From the NCBI GenBank assembly GCA_965213765.1, contig OZ243926.1, positions 868,001 through 932,000 on the forward strand: a DNA stretch of 64,000 nucleotides. The letters run 5' to 3'. Shown here piece by piece: positions 42,843 to 52,607 of this stretch (positions within the stretch are counted from its first letter, which is position 1; each line of letters starts with the position of its first letter). A program made the translations under genes and the position numbers. The stretch comes from JAJDXO01 sp965213765 (GTDB lineage: Bacteria; Pseudomonadota; Alphaproteobacteria; Rhodospirillales; UBA2165). The notes below the pieces were generated by a model. The model ran no database searches. It was not told the origin of the DNA and worked only from the letters and a program-made list of their open reading frames with translations.

Positions 42843-44630
42843 ATGCCCGAATACGCATGGCCAAATCTTGTGACCATGTTCTTCGACCAAGCTGAGAAGC
42901 ATGGGGACAAGCCCTTCCTGTGGGCGAAAGAAAACGGCGACTATCAGTCTCACAGTTGGACCGAAGTCGCCCGCACCGTATCGGCACTCGTCGGAGGTCT
43001 CAAATCGCTTGGCGTTGATGAAGGAGACCGCGTGGTGCTGGTATCGGAGAACCGCCCCGAATGGCTGATTGCCGAGCTGGCGATCATGTCCGCGGGCGCA
43101 ATTCCCGTCCCCGCCTACACCACCAATCTTGTCTCCGATCATACCCACATTCTGTCGAATTCGGGCGCGGTCGGCGCCTTGGTCTCGACCAAGAAACTGG
43201 CGGAAAACCTAATTCCCGCCGCACACCAATCTGACAGCGCGCGGTTTGTCATTGGCATGGAGCAGCTCGAGGCCGATCAGTCGGTGAACGCCGAACTGCT
43301 CGATTGGTCGGCTGTACTCGAGCGGGGCCGGGACAATCCGGAAACCATTCGCGAAACGGCCCGCGATATCGGCACGGACCGGACCGCTGTCATCATCTAC
43401 ACGTCGGGGACGGGAGGGGCGCCCAAGGGCGTCATGCTGTCTCACAGGGCGATCCTGCATAACTCCGCCGGCGCCGTGCATGCGCTCGAGCAGATGGGGC
43501 TCGGTGAGGAAGTATTTCTGTCCTTCCTGCCTCTGTCACATTCCTATGAACACATGGCCGGTCAATTCTTCCCGATCTCCATCGGCGCTCAAATCTATTA
43601 CGCCGAGGGTGCCGAACATCTGAGCCGCAACATGCCGGAGGCACGGCCCACCATCATGACCGCGGTCCCCCGGCTGTATGAGCTTATGTACAGCCGGATA
43701 ACCAAGGGCGTGGCGGACGCGGGCGGCATGAAGCAGAAGCTGTTCAACAAAGCCGTCGAGTTGGGCATAAAGAAATTTCACGATCCCAATTCGCTGACCG
43801 TCGGCGAACGGATCGTCGACCGGGTGGTCGACAAGCTGGTCCGGGACAAGGTGCGCGCGAGTTTTGGCGGACGCCTCCGGGTATTGGTCTCGGGCGGCGC
43901 GCCGCTCAATTTGGATATCGGCATGTTTTTCACCGGACTCGGCCTAAAATTGCTGCAGGGCTACGGCCTTACGGAATCGGCCCCGCTTATCAGCGTCAAT
44001 CTGCCCAACAAGATCAAGATGCATACGGTCGGCCCGCCCGTGATCAACACCGAGGTCAAGATCGCCGAAGACGGCGAAATTTTGGTGCGTGGCGATCTGG
44101 TGATGCAGGGCTATTGGCAAAACGCCGAGGCGACCTCCGAGGTCATCCGGGAAGGATGGCTGCATACGGGTGACGTCGGCAGCATCGACGAAGATGGCTT
44201 CATTCAAATTACAGACCGGAAGAAGGACATCATTGTCAATTCCGGCGGCGACAACATATCACCCCAGAGGGTCGAGGGCTTTCTGACGCTGGAACCGGAA
44301 ATTGCGCAAGCCATGGTGTACGGCGACAAGCGTCCCCATCTGGTCGCCGTGCTGGTGCCGGACGAGGAGTTCACCAGACAGCGGTCGGAGACAAACGGTG
44401 TGACGGACAAGTTTGAAGACTTGGCCAAAAACCCGGAATTCGTCGACGCGCTGGCGGAATCCGTCGACCGGGTGAATGGCGGGCTCTCGACCATTGAACG
44501 GGTCCGGCGGTTCATCGTCGCAACCGAGGCGTTTTCCATCGAGAACGAGACGATGACGCCGAGCCTCAAGGTCCGGCGCTTCAAGGTCATTGAAAAATAC
44601 GGAACCGCGCTTGAGGCGCTTTACCGCTAA
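42843..44630 (+). CDS. long-chain fatty acid-CoA ligase (AMP-binding)
   Basis: 595 residues of the adenylate-forming family. The ATP loop is IYTSGTGGAPKGVMLSH; further motifs are GYGLTESAPLISVN, GWLHTGDVGSIDEDGF and ITDRKKDIIVNSGGDNISP, with an extended C-domain (EPEIAQAMVYGDKRPHLVAV). The pattern is that of the long-chain/FadD15-like branch. ATG follows AAGGAG. Its stop overlaps the convergent epimerase stop by 4 bp. Confidence 0.93.
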   Translation: MPEYAWPNLVTMFFDQAEKHGDKPFLWAKENGDYQSHSWTEVARTVSALVGGLKSLGVDEGDRVVLVSENRPEWLIAELAIMSAGAIPVPAYTTNLVSDHTHILSNSGAVGALVSTKKLAENLIPAAHQSDSARFVIGMEQLEADQSVNAELLDWSAVLERGRDNPETIRETARDIGTDRTAVIIYTSGTGGAPKGVMLSHRAILHNSAGAVHALEQMGLGEEVFLSFLPLSHSYEHMAGQFFPISIGAQIYYAEGAEHLSRNMPEARPTIMTAVPRLYELMYSRITKGVADAGGMKQKLFNKAVELGIKKFHDPNSLTVGERIVDRVVDKLVRDKVRASFGGRLRVLVSGGAPLNLDIGMFFTGLGLKLLQGYGLTESAPLISVNLPNKIKMHTVGPPVINTEVKIAEDGEILVRGDLVMQGYWQNAEATSEVIREGWLHTGDVGSIDEDGFIQITDRKKDIIVNSGGDNISPQRVEGFLTLEPEIAQAMVYGDKRPHLVAVLVPDEEFTRQRSETNGVTDKFEDLAKNPEFVDALAESVDRVNGGLSTIERVRRFIVATEAFSIENETMTPSLKVRRFKVIEKYGTALEALYR

Positions 44631-45607
44631 ACGCCGTAGTACTCGCGGTACCACTTGATAAAACGGGGAATGCCTTCGGCGATATTCGTCGACGGCGTGA
44701 AGCCAAAGTCCGTTTGGGCGGTCTTGATGTCGGCGTAGGTCTCCTGAACGTCACCAGGCTGCATGGGCAACAACTCGACCTCTGCCGTCGTGCCGAGTTC
44801 CTGCTCAATCAGAGCAATCAGATCGGTCAGCGGCTCGGATCGGTGATTTCCCAGATTATAAAGTTTGACCGGCGGGGCTCCATCGCCGAGCCGGGGCGCT
44901 TTTCCCAAACACGCAAGGACGCCGGCGACAATATCGTCGATGTAGGTGAAATCCCGCCGCATGTCCCCGTGATTGAAGACCTGGATGGGTTCGCCGGCCA
45001 AAATCTTTCTGGTAAAGATAAAAGCAGCCATGTCGGGCCGTCCCCAGGGCCCGTAAACGGTAAAAAACCGTAATCCGGTCATCGGGATACCGTACAGCCG
45101 TCCATAGGAATTGCTGATAAGTTCGCCGCTCCGCTTGGTGGCGGCATACAGAGAAATCGGATCATCAACCCGGTCGTCAACGCTGAACGGGAGGTCTTTG
45201 TTGGCGCCATATACCGACGAGGAACTGGCAAATACGAAATGTTTCAATTCGGGAAGCCGCCGGCACATCTCCAGCACGTTGAGCTGACCATCAATATTCG
45301 ACCGGAGATACGCGTGCGGGTTTTCCAACGAATATTGGACACCCGCCTGAGCGGCCAAATGCACGATGCGGTCTACCGATTCATGGCTCGCCGCCAGCGC
45401 CATCATGTCGTCCCGCTCGGCGATATCCAATCGATGAAAGTCGAAACCGTCCCGGGCCGTCAGCAGTTTGAGCCGCGCCTCCTTCAGGGACGGGTCATAA
45501 TAATCGTTGAGGTTATCAATCCCAACGACCGCCTCACCAGTATCCAATAATGCCTGGCAGGCATGAAAGCCGATAAATCCGGCGGCACCGGTGACGAGGA
45601 TTGACAT
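44627..45607 (-). CDS. NAD-dependent epimerase, UDP-glucuronate 4-epimerase type
   Basis: 326 residues from ATG 45607. Extended short-chain dehydrogenase: TGAAGFIGFHACQALL binds NAD, SSSSVYGANKDLPFS supplies the Ser, and LYAATKRSGELI the Tyr-x3-Lys. LRFFTVYGPWGRPDMA is typical of UDP-glucuronate or UDP-galacturonate epimerases for surface polysaccharides. The open frame runs further upstream but through non-homologous sequence. No polysaccharide cluster adjoins it. Confidence 0.93.
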   Translation of the reverse strand: MSILVTGAAGFIGFHACQALLDTGEAVVGIDNLNDYYDPSLKEARLKLLTARDGFDFHRLDIAERDDMMALAASHESVDRIVHLAAQAGVQYSLENPHAYLRSNIDGQLNVLEMCRRLPELKHFVFASSSSVYGANKDLPFSVDDRVDDPISLYAATKRSGELISNSYGRLYGIPMTGLRFFTVYGPWGRPDMAAFIFTRKILAGEPIQVFNHGDMRRDFTYIDDIVAGVLACLGKAPRLGDGAPPVKLYNLGNHRSEPLTDLIALIEQELGTTAEVELLPMQPGDVQETYADIKTAQTDFGFTPSTNIAEGIPRFIKWYREYYGV

Positions 45608-45657
45608 GGGAACCCCAGGTGATGTCGATCGCGGATATAGCCTGACTGCGCCTGCGA

Positions 45658-46530
45658 TTACAACACGAACGACAACAGGAACGGCATGGTCAGGAAGGAT
45701 ATCACCGTTGAGATGAAGACAACCCCGGCCACGTTCCCGGGCTCGTTGTCGAACTGCATGGCCAACATATAGTTGAAAATGGCGGCCGGCATGGCGCTTT
45801 GCAAAATCAGAACTCCCCGGGCGACACCCTCTAGGCCAAATAACTCGGCGACCGCCAATCCAACGCCAAACCCCATGGCCAAGCGGAATACGGAAAGTCC
45901 CAAGCCGGTCCATGCATTAACGAACTTGAGCTTGGCCAAAGAGACTCCGAGGGTGATGACCATGAGGGGAATAGCCATCTCGCCAATAAGTTTGGTGCTG
46001 TTGGCAATCCACAAGGGAGGCTTGGTGCCGGTCAGGACAAAAATCAAGGCTGCGGCAAGTGCGTAAATGAGCGGTATGCGCGCGAACTCGCGGGGCGATG
46101 CGGTGCCGGCCGCCATCCCCAGACCGAATGTAAATTGGGTGGTGGCAACCAGGGAGTACACGACGATGCCGAACGCCAGCCCTTCTTCGCCGAATGCCAA
46201 CAGACAAAGCGGCAGACCGACATTGCCCGTATTCGGCGTCATCACCGTCGCCAGATAGGTCTTCTGCTTGAGGCCGAAAATCTTCAAAAGAAGGAAAGTG
46301 GCAAGGAGAAATCCGACCAATGCGGCCAAAGCGGCGGCGGCCATAATTCCGAACGCGCCGATTTCGATATCGATGCGGGTGAGCGTCGCGAACACGAGGA
46401 ACGGGACGCCGAGGTTGAACACCAGGTTCGAAATGAAGGCGGAATCATAGGGCAGCCCCCGCTTACCCCAGAAAAATCCGAGACCGACACCCAGCAGCAC
46501 GGGCGCGATGATGGGAAATAGTTCGGTCAC
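45658..46530 (-). CDS. AEC family transporter
   Basis: 290 residues, ten predicted membrane helices, including the pair around LATVMTPNTGNVGLPLCLLA, the signature of the auxin efflux carrier (AEC) superfamily. Bacterial members export or import malonate, malate or other organic acids. It starts 20 bp after pyruvate kinase ends, so it may be cotranscribed and could move a central-carbon acid; this is inference. Confidence 0.92.
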   Translation of the reverse strand: MTELFPIIAPVLLGVGLGFFWGKRGLPYDSAFISNLVFNLGVPFLVFATLTRIDIEIGAFGIMAAAALAALVGFLLATFLLLKIFGLKQKTYLATVMTPNTGNVGLPLCLLAFGEEGLAFGIVVYSLVATTQFTFGLGMAAGTASPREFARIPLIYALAAALIFVLTGTKPPLWIANSTKLIGEMAIPLMVITLGVSLAKLKFVNAWTGLGLSVFRLAMGFGVGLAVAELFGLEGVARGVLILQSAMPAAIFNYMLAMQFDNEPGNVAGVVFISTVISFLTMPFLLSFVL

Positions 46531-46550
46531 CGGTACGCGAACGCCCGAGT

Positions 46551-47966
46551 CTACTCGACCCAGATAATTCTAAGAACATTGGTGGCCCCTGGTGTGCCGA
46601 ACGGCACACCCGCGGTCACCACCAGCCGATCACCGGCCCTGGCAAACTCCTCTTCGGACGCGGTCTGGCTTGCACGGGTGAGCATTTCGCCGAAATCCGT
46701 CACGTCGCGGGTCAAGACCGGGTGTACACCCCAGGCGAGTTGAAGCCGCCGCGCCGTATCGACGTTGGGCGTCAGACCGAGAATGGGCACGCTCGGCCGT
46801 TCCCGCGAAGCCCGAAACGTTGTCGAACCGGTGCTGGTAAATGTGGCGATCGCAGCCGCGGATATGGTTTCCGCGACTTGGCGCGCCGCGGCGGTAATGG
46901 CATCGGCGTCAGTGGCCTCGGGGACCGCACGGGTCACTTCGATCAGATTGCGGTAGTGCGGATCCTCCTCGGCCTTGGCGATAATGCGGTCCATAATTTC
47001 GACCGCCTCGACGGGGTAGTCGCCGACCGCCGTCTCCGCCGACAGCATTACCGCATCCGCGCCATCGAAGATGGCGGTTGCGACATCGGACGCCTCGGCC
47101 CGAGTGGGACGCGGCGCATGGACCATGGACTCCAGCATCTGTGTGGCGACAACAACGGGTTTTCCCGTTTGCCGAGCGCAATCGATGATCCTCTTTTGCA
47201 GGCCCGGAACGTCTTCGGGCGGCGCCTCCACCCCGAGGTCGCCGCGGGCCACCATCACCGCATCTGACAACTCGACGATCTCCTGAAGCCGAAGCATCGC
47301 CAACGGCTTTTCCAGTTTGACCATCACACCGGCACGCCCGCTGATCAGTTTGCGCGCTTCAGCGACATCTTCGGGCCGTTGAACAAACGACAAAGCAATC
47401 CAATCGACACCCATGTCCAGGGCCGCTTGAAGATCGGCCCGATCCTTATCGGTCAAGGCCGATATGGGCAAGGAGACTCCCGGAACATTGAGACCCTTGT
47501 GGTCCGAGAGCACGCCCCCAATCTCAACCTCGGTCTCGAGCCGGCCCTTGAGGCGCCTGGCAATCCGGAGCCGGATTTTGCCGTCATTCAAGAGAAGTTC
47601 GTCACCGCTATCTACCGCTTCGATGACTTCCGGGTTCGATACGCCAACCCTTTTGGATGTGCCGGGTGACTCATCCAGATCGAGCGTAAACGATTGACCG
47701 ATGACCAACTCAATTTCGCCGTCGGCGAATGCCCCAACGCGAATTTTGGGACCTTGCATATCCGCCACAACACCCACCGGCCGCTGATGACGGCGTGCCA
47801 TGGCCCGGATGACCTCCAGCTTGGCTGCATGACCTTCGTGAGAGCCGTGGCTGAAGTTGAGGCGAAAAACATCGGCGCCGGCCAAAAACAGCGCCTCAAT
47901 GGTCTCGACCGTGTCACTGGCCGGACCAAGGGTGGATAGAATTTTCGCCGATCGGGAACGCCTCAT
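46551..47966 (-). CDS. pyk: pyruvate kinase
   Basis: 471 residues. Last step of glycolysis, PEP plus ADP to pyruvate plus ATP. Motifs in order: KILSTLGPASDTVETIEAL, VFRLNFSHGSHEGH, MVKLEKPLAMLRLQEIVE with the catalytic Lys, MVARGDLGVEAPPEDVPGLQ and VVATQMLESMVHAPRPTRAE. The C-domain is complete. It shares the strand with the AEC carrier gene. Confidence 0.97.
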   Translation of the reverse strand: MRRSRSAKILSTLGPASDTVETIEALFLAGADVFRLNFSHGSHEGHAAKLEVIRAMARRHQRPVGVVADMQGPKIRVGAFADGEIELVIGQSFTLDLDESPGTSKRVGVSNPEVIEAVDSGDELLLNDGKIRLRIARRLKGRLETEVEIGGVLSDHKGLNVPGVSLPISALTDKDRADLQAALDMGVDWIALSFVQRPEDVAEARKLISGRAGVMVKLEKPLAMLRLQEIVELSDAVMVARGDLGVEAPPEDVPGLQKRIIDCARQTGKPVVVATQMLESMVHAPRPTRAEASDVATAIFDGADAVMLSAETAVGDYPVEAVEIMDRIIAKAEEDPHYRNLIEVTRAVPEATDADAITAAARQVAETISAAAIATFTSTGSTTFRASRERPSVPILGLTPNVDTARRLQLAWGVHPVLTRDVTDFGEMLTRASQTASEEEFARAGDRLVVTAGVPFGTPGATNVLRIIWVE

Positions 47967-48062
47967 GGCGGGAACTTAGAACCGATCGATGAAACTGGCC
48001 AGTGTTCATAGAGAGAAATTTTTTCAACGCCATGGTCGGGCGAGACCAGGTTAAGACAACGG

Positions 48063-48476
48063 TCACCTCTCCCGGGCATCATTTACCCGATCCATTTCGA
48101 AGTGGGCGCATACGTTCAAATCGGTTTCAAAAGCCATGCTCCCGGTCATGCCGGACAAGAAGGCCCGGGAAGGCTCCGCCACCCGAACCACGCCGGCCTG
48201 ATCGGTCGAAAGGGACATGGCTGGGTGTCCCTCATCGAGAGCAACCGTTTCGCCGCGGGCATGGTCGCGCCGAGGATTATTGACGTGACGGTTGTGCATA
48301 GTGGTAAACAGCCAACCCCTCATATCGGCGCCGGCTTTCCACAAATGCAGCCGGGACAACGCCCGCTCGACCATGTCTTGAAGGAGATCATCCGCCCGGC
48401 TGCGATCTCCGTTGAAGCCGATGGCATACCGGTGAAGGCGCGGCGGTCCGGCAATCACGGCGTCCCGTCTTTCCAT
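48063..48476 (-). pseudogene. truncated ECF sigma factor
   Basis: The 137-residue frame starts with a good sigma region 2: HRYAIGFNGDRSRADDLLQD, then VERALSRLHLWKAGADMRGW and LFTTMHNRHVNNPRRDHARG. After about residue 80 (VALDEGHPAMSLSTDQAGVV) sigma region 4, which binds the -35 box, is absent. I read all three frames of the remaining 160 bp and none encodes it. No anti-sigma gene is adjacent. Probably a decayed gene; a function for region 2 alone cannot be excluded. Confidence 0.75.
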
Positions 48477-48554
48477 CCGGCGCGTCCCGCTCTTCGACGG
48501 CAGCGAGCCCGCCGTTTCAGTAATGTGAACAGGGGTGAGCAGTCTTTATTCCGC

Positions 48555-51194
48555 TCATAACCCGGCGATCATATCCTCAATCGCGGCCAGCGCGTCAGTC
48601 GCTTTGCCGCCGTCGGGGCCGCCTGCCTGCGCCATATCGGGCCGGCCGCCGCCGCCGCCGCCGCCGACCGCTTCGGAACCGGCCTTTACCAATTTTACCG
48701 CATCGAGGCTGTCGGTGAGGTCATCCGTAACGCCGACGACCAGTGATGCCTTCCCTTCGTTGACGCTGATCAGCGCCACGACCCCGGACCCCACTTGCTT
48801 CTTGAGATCGTCGGCCAGGCCTTTGAGGTCCTTGGCCGGCACATTTTCCAGCGATTTCCCGGCGAACTTGATTCCCGAAATTTCCTTGATGTCCGTCGAG
48901 TTTCCGCCGCCGCCGGTTGCCAGCGCGCGGCGCGCATCGGCGAGCTGCTTTTCAAGGTCCCGTCGTTCCTCAATCAGTTTGTTGACTCGATCCAGGACCT
49001 GGTCCGGCGAGCTTTTCAACAGATCGGCGGTTGCGGCAAGCGAGCGCGACAGACCGGCCACATAGGATTCAGCCGCCTGACCGGTCACCGCCTCGACGCG
49101 GCGAACACCGGCGGCGACCGCGCCTTCGCCGACGATTTTGAACAAACCGATATCGCCGGTTCGCGCCACATGCGTGCCGCCGCACAACTCCGTCGAAAAC
49201 GCCTGGTTCTCGCCCGAACCCATAGAGACAACGCGAACCTCGTCGCCGTATTTTTCTCCGAACAAGGCGAGGGCGCCGGCCTCAATAGCTTCCTCCGGGG
49301 TCATCAGGCGGGTGACCACCTCGGAATTCGCCCTGACTTGATCATTGACCTGATTCTCCACCTCGGCCAAATCCCCCGCTGAGACGGCGCTGGGGTGGGA
49401 GATATCGAACCGCAGCCGGTCAGCGGCGACCAGCGAGCCTTTTTGAGCCACATGATCGCCGAGCCGGCGGCGCAGCGCTTCGTGCAGCAGATGCGTAGCC
49501 GAGTGGTGTGCCCTCAGGGAGGTCCTGCGATTCCCATCAACGTTCAGCCGTACCTCGTCACCGACGTTGAGTTCGCCGCCCTCGACGGCACCGATGTGAA
49601 CAGTGAGGTCGCCCAACTTCTTCTGCGTATCATCGACGAGTATGGAAGCGTCATCCGACGAAATAGCGCCCCGGTCCCCCTGCTGCCCGCCGGCCTCGCC
49701 GTAAAACGGTGTTTGGTTGACCACGATGGCGGCGTCCTGGCCGGCGGAGGCACTTTCCACCCGTCGGCCATCCACGACCAGCGCATAGACGACGCCCTCC
49801 GCGACCTCGGTTTCGTAGCCAAGAAACTCGGTTGCTCCCGCTTCCTCGCGGATTTCGAACCAAACCTCATCGGTGGCTGCCTCGCCGGACCCGGTCCAGG
49901 CCTTGCGGGCTTCCTCCCGCTGCCGCTCCATGGCAGCTTCGAATTCAGCGGTGTCGACGGACAGACCGCGGGCCCGCAGCGCATCCTGGGTCAGGTCGAT
50001 GGGGAATCCATAAGTGTCATAGAGTTTGAAGGCGACCTCGCCGGAGAGTGAATCGCCTTCGCTCATGCCGCCGGTTTCGTCATCAAGGAGTTTGAGCCCC
50101 CGATCCAGCGTCCGCTTGAAGCGGGCTTCCTCCAATTCCAGGGTTTCGGTGATCAACGCTTGGGCACGGCCCAGTTCAGTAAACGCCTGCCCCATCTGTC
50201 CGACCAGCGCCGGCACCAGCTTGTGGAGCAGTGGTTCCCCGCAGCCCATCATGTGCGCGTGGCGCATGGCGCGCCGCATGATCCGCCGAAGAACATAGCC
50301 CCGCCCTTCGTTCGATGGCAAAATGCCGTCGGCGATGAGAAAACTCGACGCCCGGAGATGGTCGGCGATCACCCGGTGAGAAACGGCATGATCACCGCCG
50401 GCCGGTACACCTGCCGCATCAGCGGATGCCTGGATTAGCGCTTGGAACAAGTCAATTTCATAACTGTCATGGGTGCCTTGCATCACCGCCGAAATGCGCT
50501 CGAGCCCCATGCCGGTGTCAATGGATGGGCGGGGCAAATCTTGGCGCTTCTCGGGCGTGACCTGCTCGAACTGCATGAACACCAGGTTCCAAATTTCTAC
50601 AAACCGATCCCCATCCTCGTCGGGGCTACCCGGCGGGCCGCCCGGAATATGGTCGCCATGATCGTAGAAAATTTCCGAACACGGCCCGCACGGTCCCGTA
50701 TCGCCCATGGACCAGAAATTGTCGCTGGTCGGGATTCGGATGATCTTCTCATCCGGCAGGCCGGCGATCCTTTTCCACAAATCGAACGCCTCATCATCCT
50801 CGGAAAAGACCGTCACCAGCAATTTCTCCTGAGGCAGGCCGTATTCCCTGGTCACCAAATTCCAAGCGAGTTCGATGGCCAGGTCCTTGAAGTAGTCACC
50901 GAAGGAAAAATTGCCCAACATCTCAAAGAACGTATTGTGCCGGGCCGTATAGCCGACATTCTCGAGATCATTGTGCTTGCCGCCGGCGCGGACACACTTC
51001 TGGGATGTCGTCGCGCGGGAATAGCTGCGGTGTTCAAGTCCGGTGAACACGTTCTTGAACGGGACCATGCCCGCATTGGTGAATAGCAGGGTCGGATCGT
51101 TATGGGGCACAAGCGGCGATGACGCCACGATCTCATGGTCGTGGCGGCCGAAATAGTCGAGGAACGCTGCCCGGATATCATTTGTCGTTTGCAT
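48555..51194 (-). CDS. alaS: alanyl-tRNA synthetase
   Basis: 879 residues, full length. Class II catalytic domain with FTNAGMVPFKNVFTG and RATTSQKCVRAGGKHNDLEN; the editing domain has the zinc motifs RAHHSATHLLHEALR and CGGTHVARTG; the C-terminal oligomerisation domain contains the glycine-rich AVGGGGGGGRPDMAQAGG. It lies downstream of recA on the same strand, separated by the recA terminator, a typical alphaproteobacterial pairing. Confidence 0.98.
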   Translation of the reverse strand: MQTTNDIRAAFLDYFGRHDHEIVASSPLVPHNDPTLLFTNAGMVPFKNVFTGLEHRSYSRATTSQKCVRAGGKHNDLENVGYTARHNTFFEMLGNFSFGDYFKDLAIELAWNLVTREYGLPQEKLLVTVFSEDDEAFDLWKRIAGLPDEKIIRIPTSDNFWSMGDTGPCGPCSEIFYDHGDHIPGGPPGSPDEDGDRFVEIWNLVFMQFEQVTPEKRQDLPRPSIDTGMGLERISAVMQGTHDSYEIDLFQALIQASADAAGVPAGGDHAVSHRVIADHLRASSFLIADGILPSNEGRGYVLRRIMRRAMRHAHMMGCGEPLLHKLVPALVGQMGQAFTELGRAQALITETLELEEARFKRTLDRGLKLLDDETGGMSEGDSLSGEVAFKLYDTYGFPIDLTQDALRARGLSVDTAEFEAAMERQREEARKAWTGSGEAATDEVWFEIREEAGATEFLGYETEVAEGVVYALVVDGRRVESASAGQDAAIVVNQTPFYGEAGGQQGDRGAISSDDASILVDDTQKKLGDLTVHIGAVEGGELNVGDEVRLNVDGNRRTSLRAHHSATHLLHEALRRRLGDHVAQKGSLVAADRLRFDISHPSAVSAGDLAEVENQVNDQVRANSEVVTRLMTPEEAIEAGALALFGEKYGDEVRVVSMGSGENQAFSTELCGGTHVARTGDIGLFKIVGEGAVAAGVRRVEAVTGQAAESYVAGLSRSLAATADLLKSSPDQVLDRVNKLIEERRDLEKQLADARRALATGGGGNSTDIKEISGIKFAGKSLENVPAKDLKGLADDLKKQVGSGVVALISVNEGKASLVVGVTDDLTDSLDAVKLVKAGSEAVGGGGGGGRPDMAQAGGPDGGKATDALAAIEDMIAGL

Positions 51195-51245
51195 GGAGCG
51201 AAACTTAGGGTCGCGATTCCCGGTTGGGAAGGCTTTTATGCGACA

Positions 51246-51282
51246 AAGAAAACGGGGCGTGATTAGGAATCACGCCCCGTTT
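51246..51282 (-). terminator. Rho-independent terminator of recA
   Basis: A perfect 15-bp stem, AAACGGGGCGTGATT (51250-51264) with AATCACGCCCCGTTT (51268-51282) around AGG, followed on the minus strand by TTCTTT. It lies 19 bp past the recA stop. Confidence 0.92.
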
Positions 51283-51300
51283 ATTGAATGTCTGCGACGG

Positions 51301-52410
51301 TTATTCGGCAGGATTGGCGCCGAATTCCTCGTCGTCCTCGTCGTCACCGGCCGAAGTATCTTCAGGCGGTGACATCATCGAACCCGATAGAATGCCGGCA
51401 TTCTCCCGGATCTTCATCTCAATGGCATTGGCGACGTCGGCGTTGTCTTTCAGGAATTGGCGGGCGTTTTCCCGACCCTGACCTATCCGCTGGCTGTCGT
51501 AGGAGAACCAGGAGCCCGATTTCTCTACGATGCCTGCCTGGACACCGAGATCGATGAGCTCACCGGCCTTGGAGATGCCCTCGCCGTACATAATGTCGAA
51601 CTCGATGGTCTTGAACGGCGGCGCCATCTTGTTCTTCACCACTTTGACCCGTGTGTGGTTACCGACCACCTCGTCCTTATCCTTGATCGCGCCGATGCGC
51701 CGAATTTCCATGCGCACCGAAGAGTAGAATTTGAGGGCGTTGCCGCCGGTGGTGGTCTCAGGGTTGCCGAACATGACACCAATCTTTATCCGGATCTGGT
51801 TGATGAAGACGATCATGCACTTGGAACGGGCGACCGACGCCGTCAACTTGCGCAGCGCCTGGCTCATGAGGCGCGCTTGGAGCCCCACATGGGTATCACC
51901 CATTTCGCCTTCCAGTTCTGCCCGCGGCACCAACGCTGCGACCGAATCGATCACCAGCATGTCGATGGCGCCCGAGCGGACCAACGTGTCGGCGATTTCG
52001 AGCGCCTGCTCACCCGCGTCGGGCTGCGAAATCAGCAAATTTTCGACATCGACCCCGAGCTTCTGGGCGTAGCCCGGATCCAGCGCGTGCTCCGCATCAA
52101 TGAACGCACAGGTGCCGCCTGCCTTCTGAGCTTCTGCGACCGTATGAAGCGCCAAGGTGGTTTTGCCCGAGCTTTCGGGACCATAAATCTCGACAATTCT
52201 CCCGCGAGGCAGCCCACCGATGCCGAGGCCGATATCCAGCCCTAGCGACCCGCTGGAGACGGCTTCGATCTCGACCGCATTCTCCTGCTGGCCGAGCTTC
52301 ATAATGGACCCCTTGCCGAAGGCTCGCTCGATTTGGGCGAGCGCCGCTTCCAGGGCTTTATTTTTTTCAGGATCGTTTGATTCCACGAGACGTAATGCCG
52401 CTTCGGTCAT
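51301..52410 (-). CDS. recA: recombinase RecA
   Basis: 369 residues from ATG 52410 with AAGGAGG upstream. Strand-exchange protein and LexA coprotease. Walker A GPESSGKTT, the QPDAGEQALEIADTLVRSGA segment, DSVAALVPRAELEGEMGD and the L2 region FINQIRIKIGVMFGNPETTT are canonical. The acidic C-terminal tail (DEDDEEFGANPAE) is as usual. Likely LexA-controlled through the upstream operator. Confidence 0.99.
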   Translation of the reverse strand: MTEAALRLVESNDPEKNKALEAALAQIERAFGKGSIMKLGQQENAVEIEAVSSGSLGLDIGLGIGGLPRGRIVEIYGPESSGKTTLALHTVAEAQKAGGTCAFIDAEHALDPGYAQKLGVDVENLLISQPDAGEQALEIADTLVRSGAIDMLVIDSVAALVPRAELEGEMGDTHVGLQARLMSQALRKLTASVARSKCMIVFINQIRIKIGVMFGNPETTTGGNALKFYSSVRMEIRRIGAIKDKDEVVGNHTRVKVVKNKMAPPFKTIEFDIMYGEGISKAGELIDLGVQAGIVEKSGSWFSYDSQRIGQGRENARQFLKDNADVANAIEMKIRENAGILSGSMMSPPEDTSAGDDEDDEEFGANPAE

Positions 52411-52461
52411 GTTCCCCCTCCTTATTTCACAGGGTCCTGGGTGATGCAATGAAGCTCCCTT

Positions 52462-52476
52462 GTACATGTTTTGTTC
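52462..52476 (-). promoter_or_regulatory. lexA box: candidate LexA operator of recA
   Basis: GTAC-N7-GTTC differs by one base from the alphaproteobacterial SOS box GTTC-N7-GTTC (read GAAC-N7-GTAC on the minus strand). It overlaps a possible recA promoter, with TTGCGG about 16 bp from TACAAG, 52 bp before the start codon. Confidence 0.65.
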
Positions 52477-52607
52477 TCATCCGCAAAGAAAAAATTTAAC
52501 TCATTGTTTTTATTCAATATTATGGAACGTATTCGATGTTTGTTCACGGATACGGAGCATTTAGTTCGGCCCTGACGGCGAGGCCGGAAAGATGACCGAA
52601 TTTAGGG

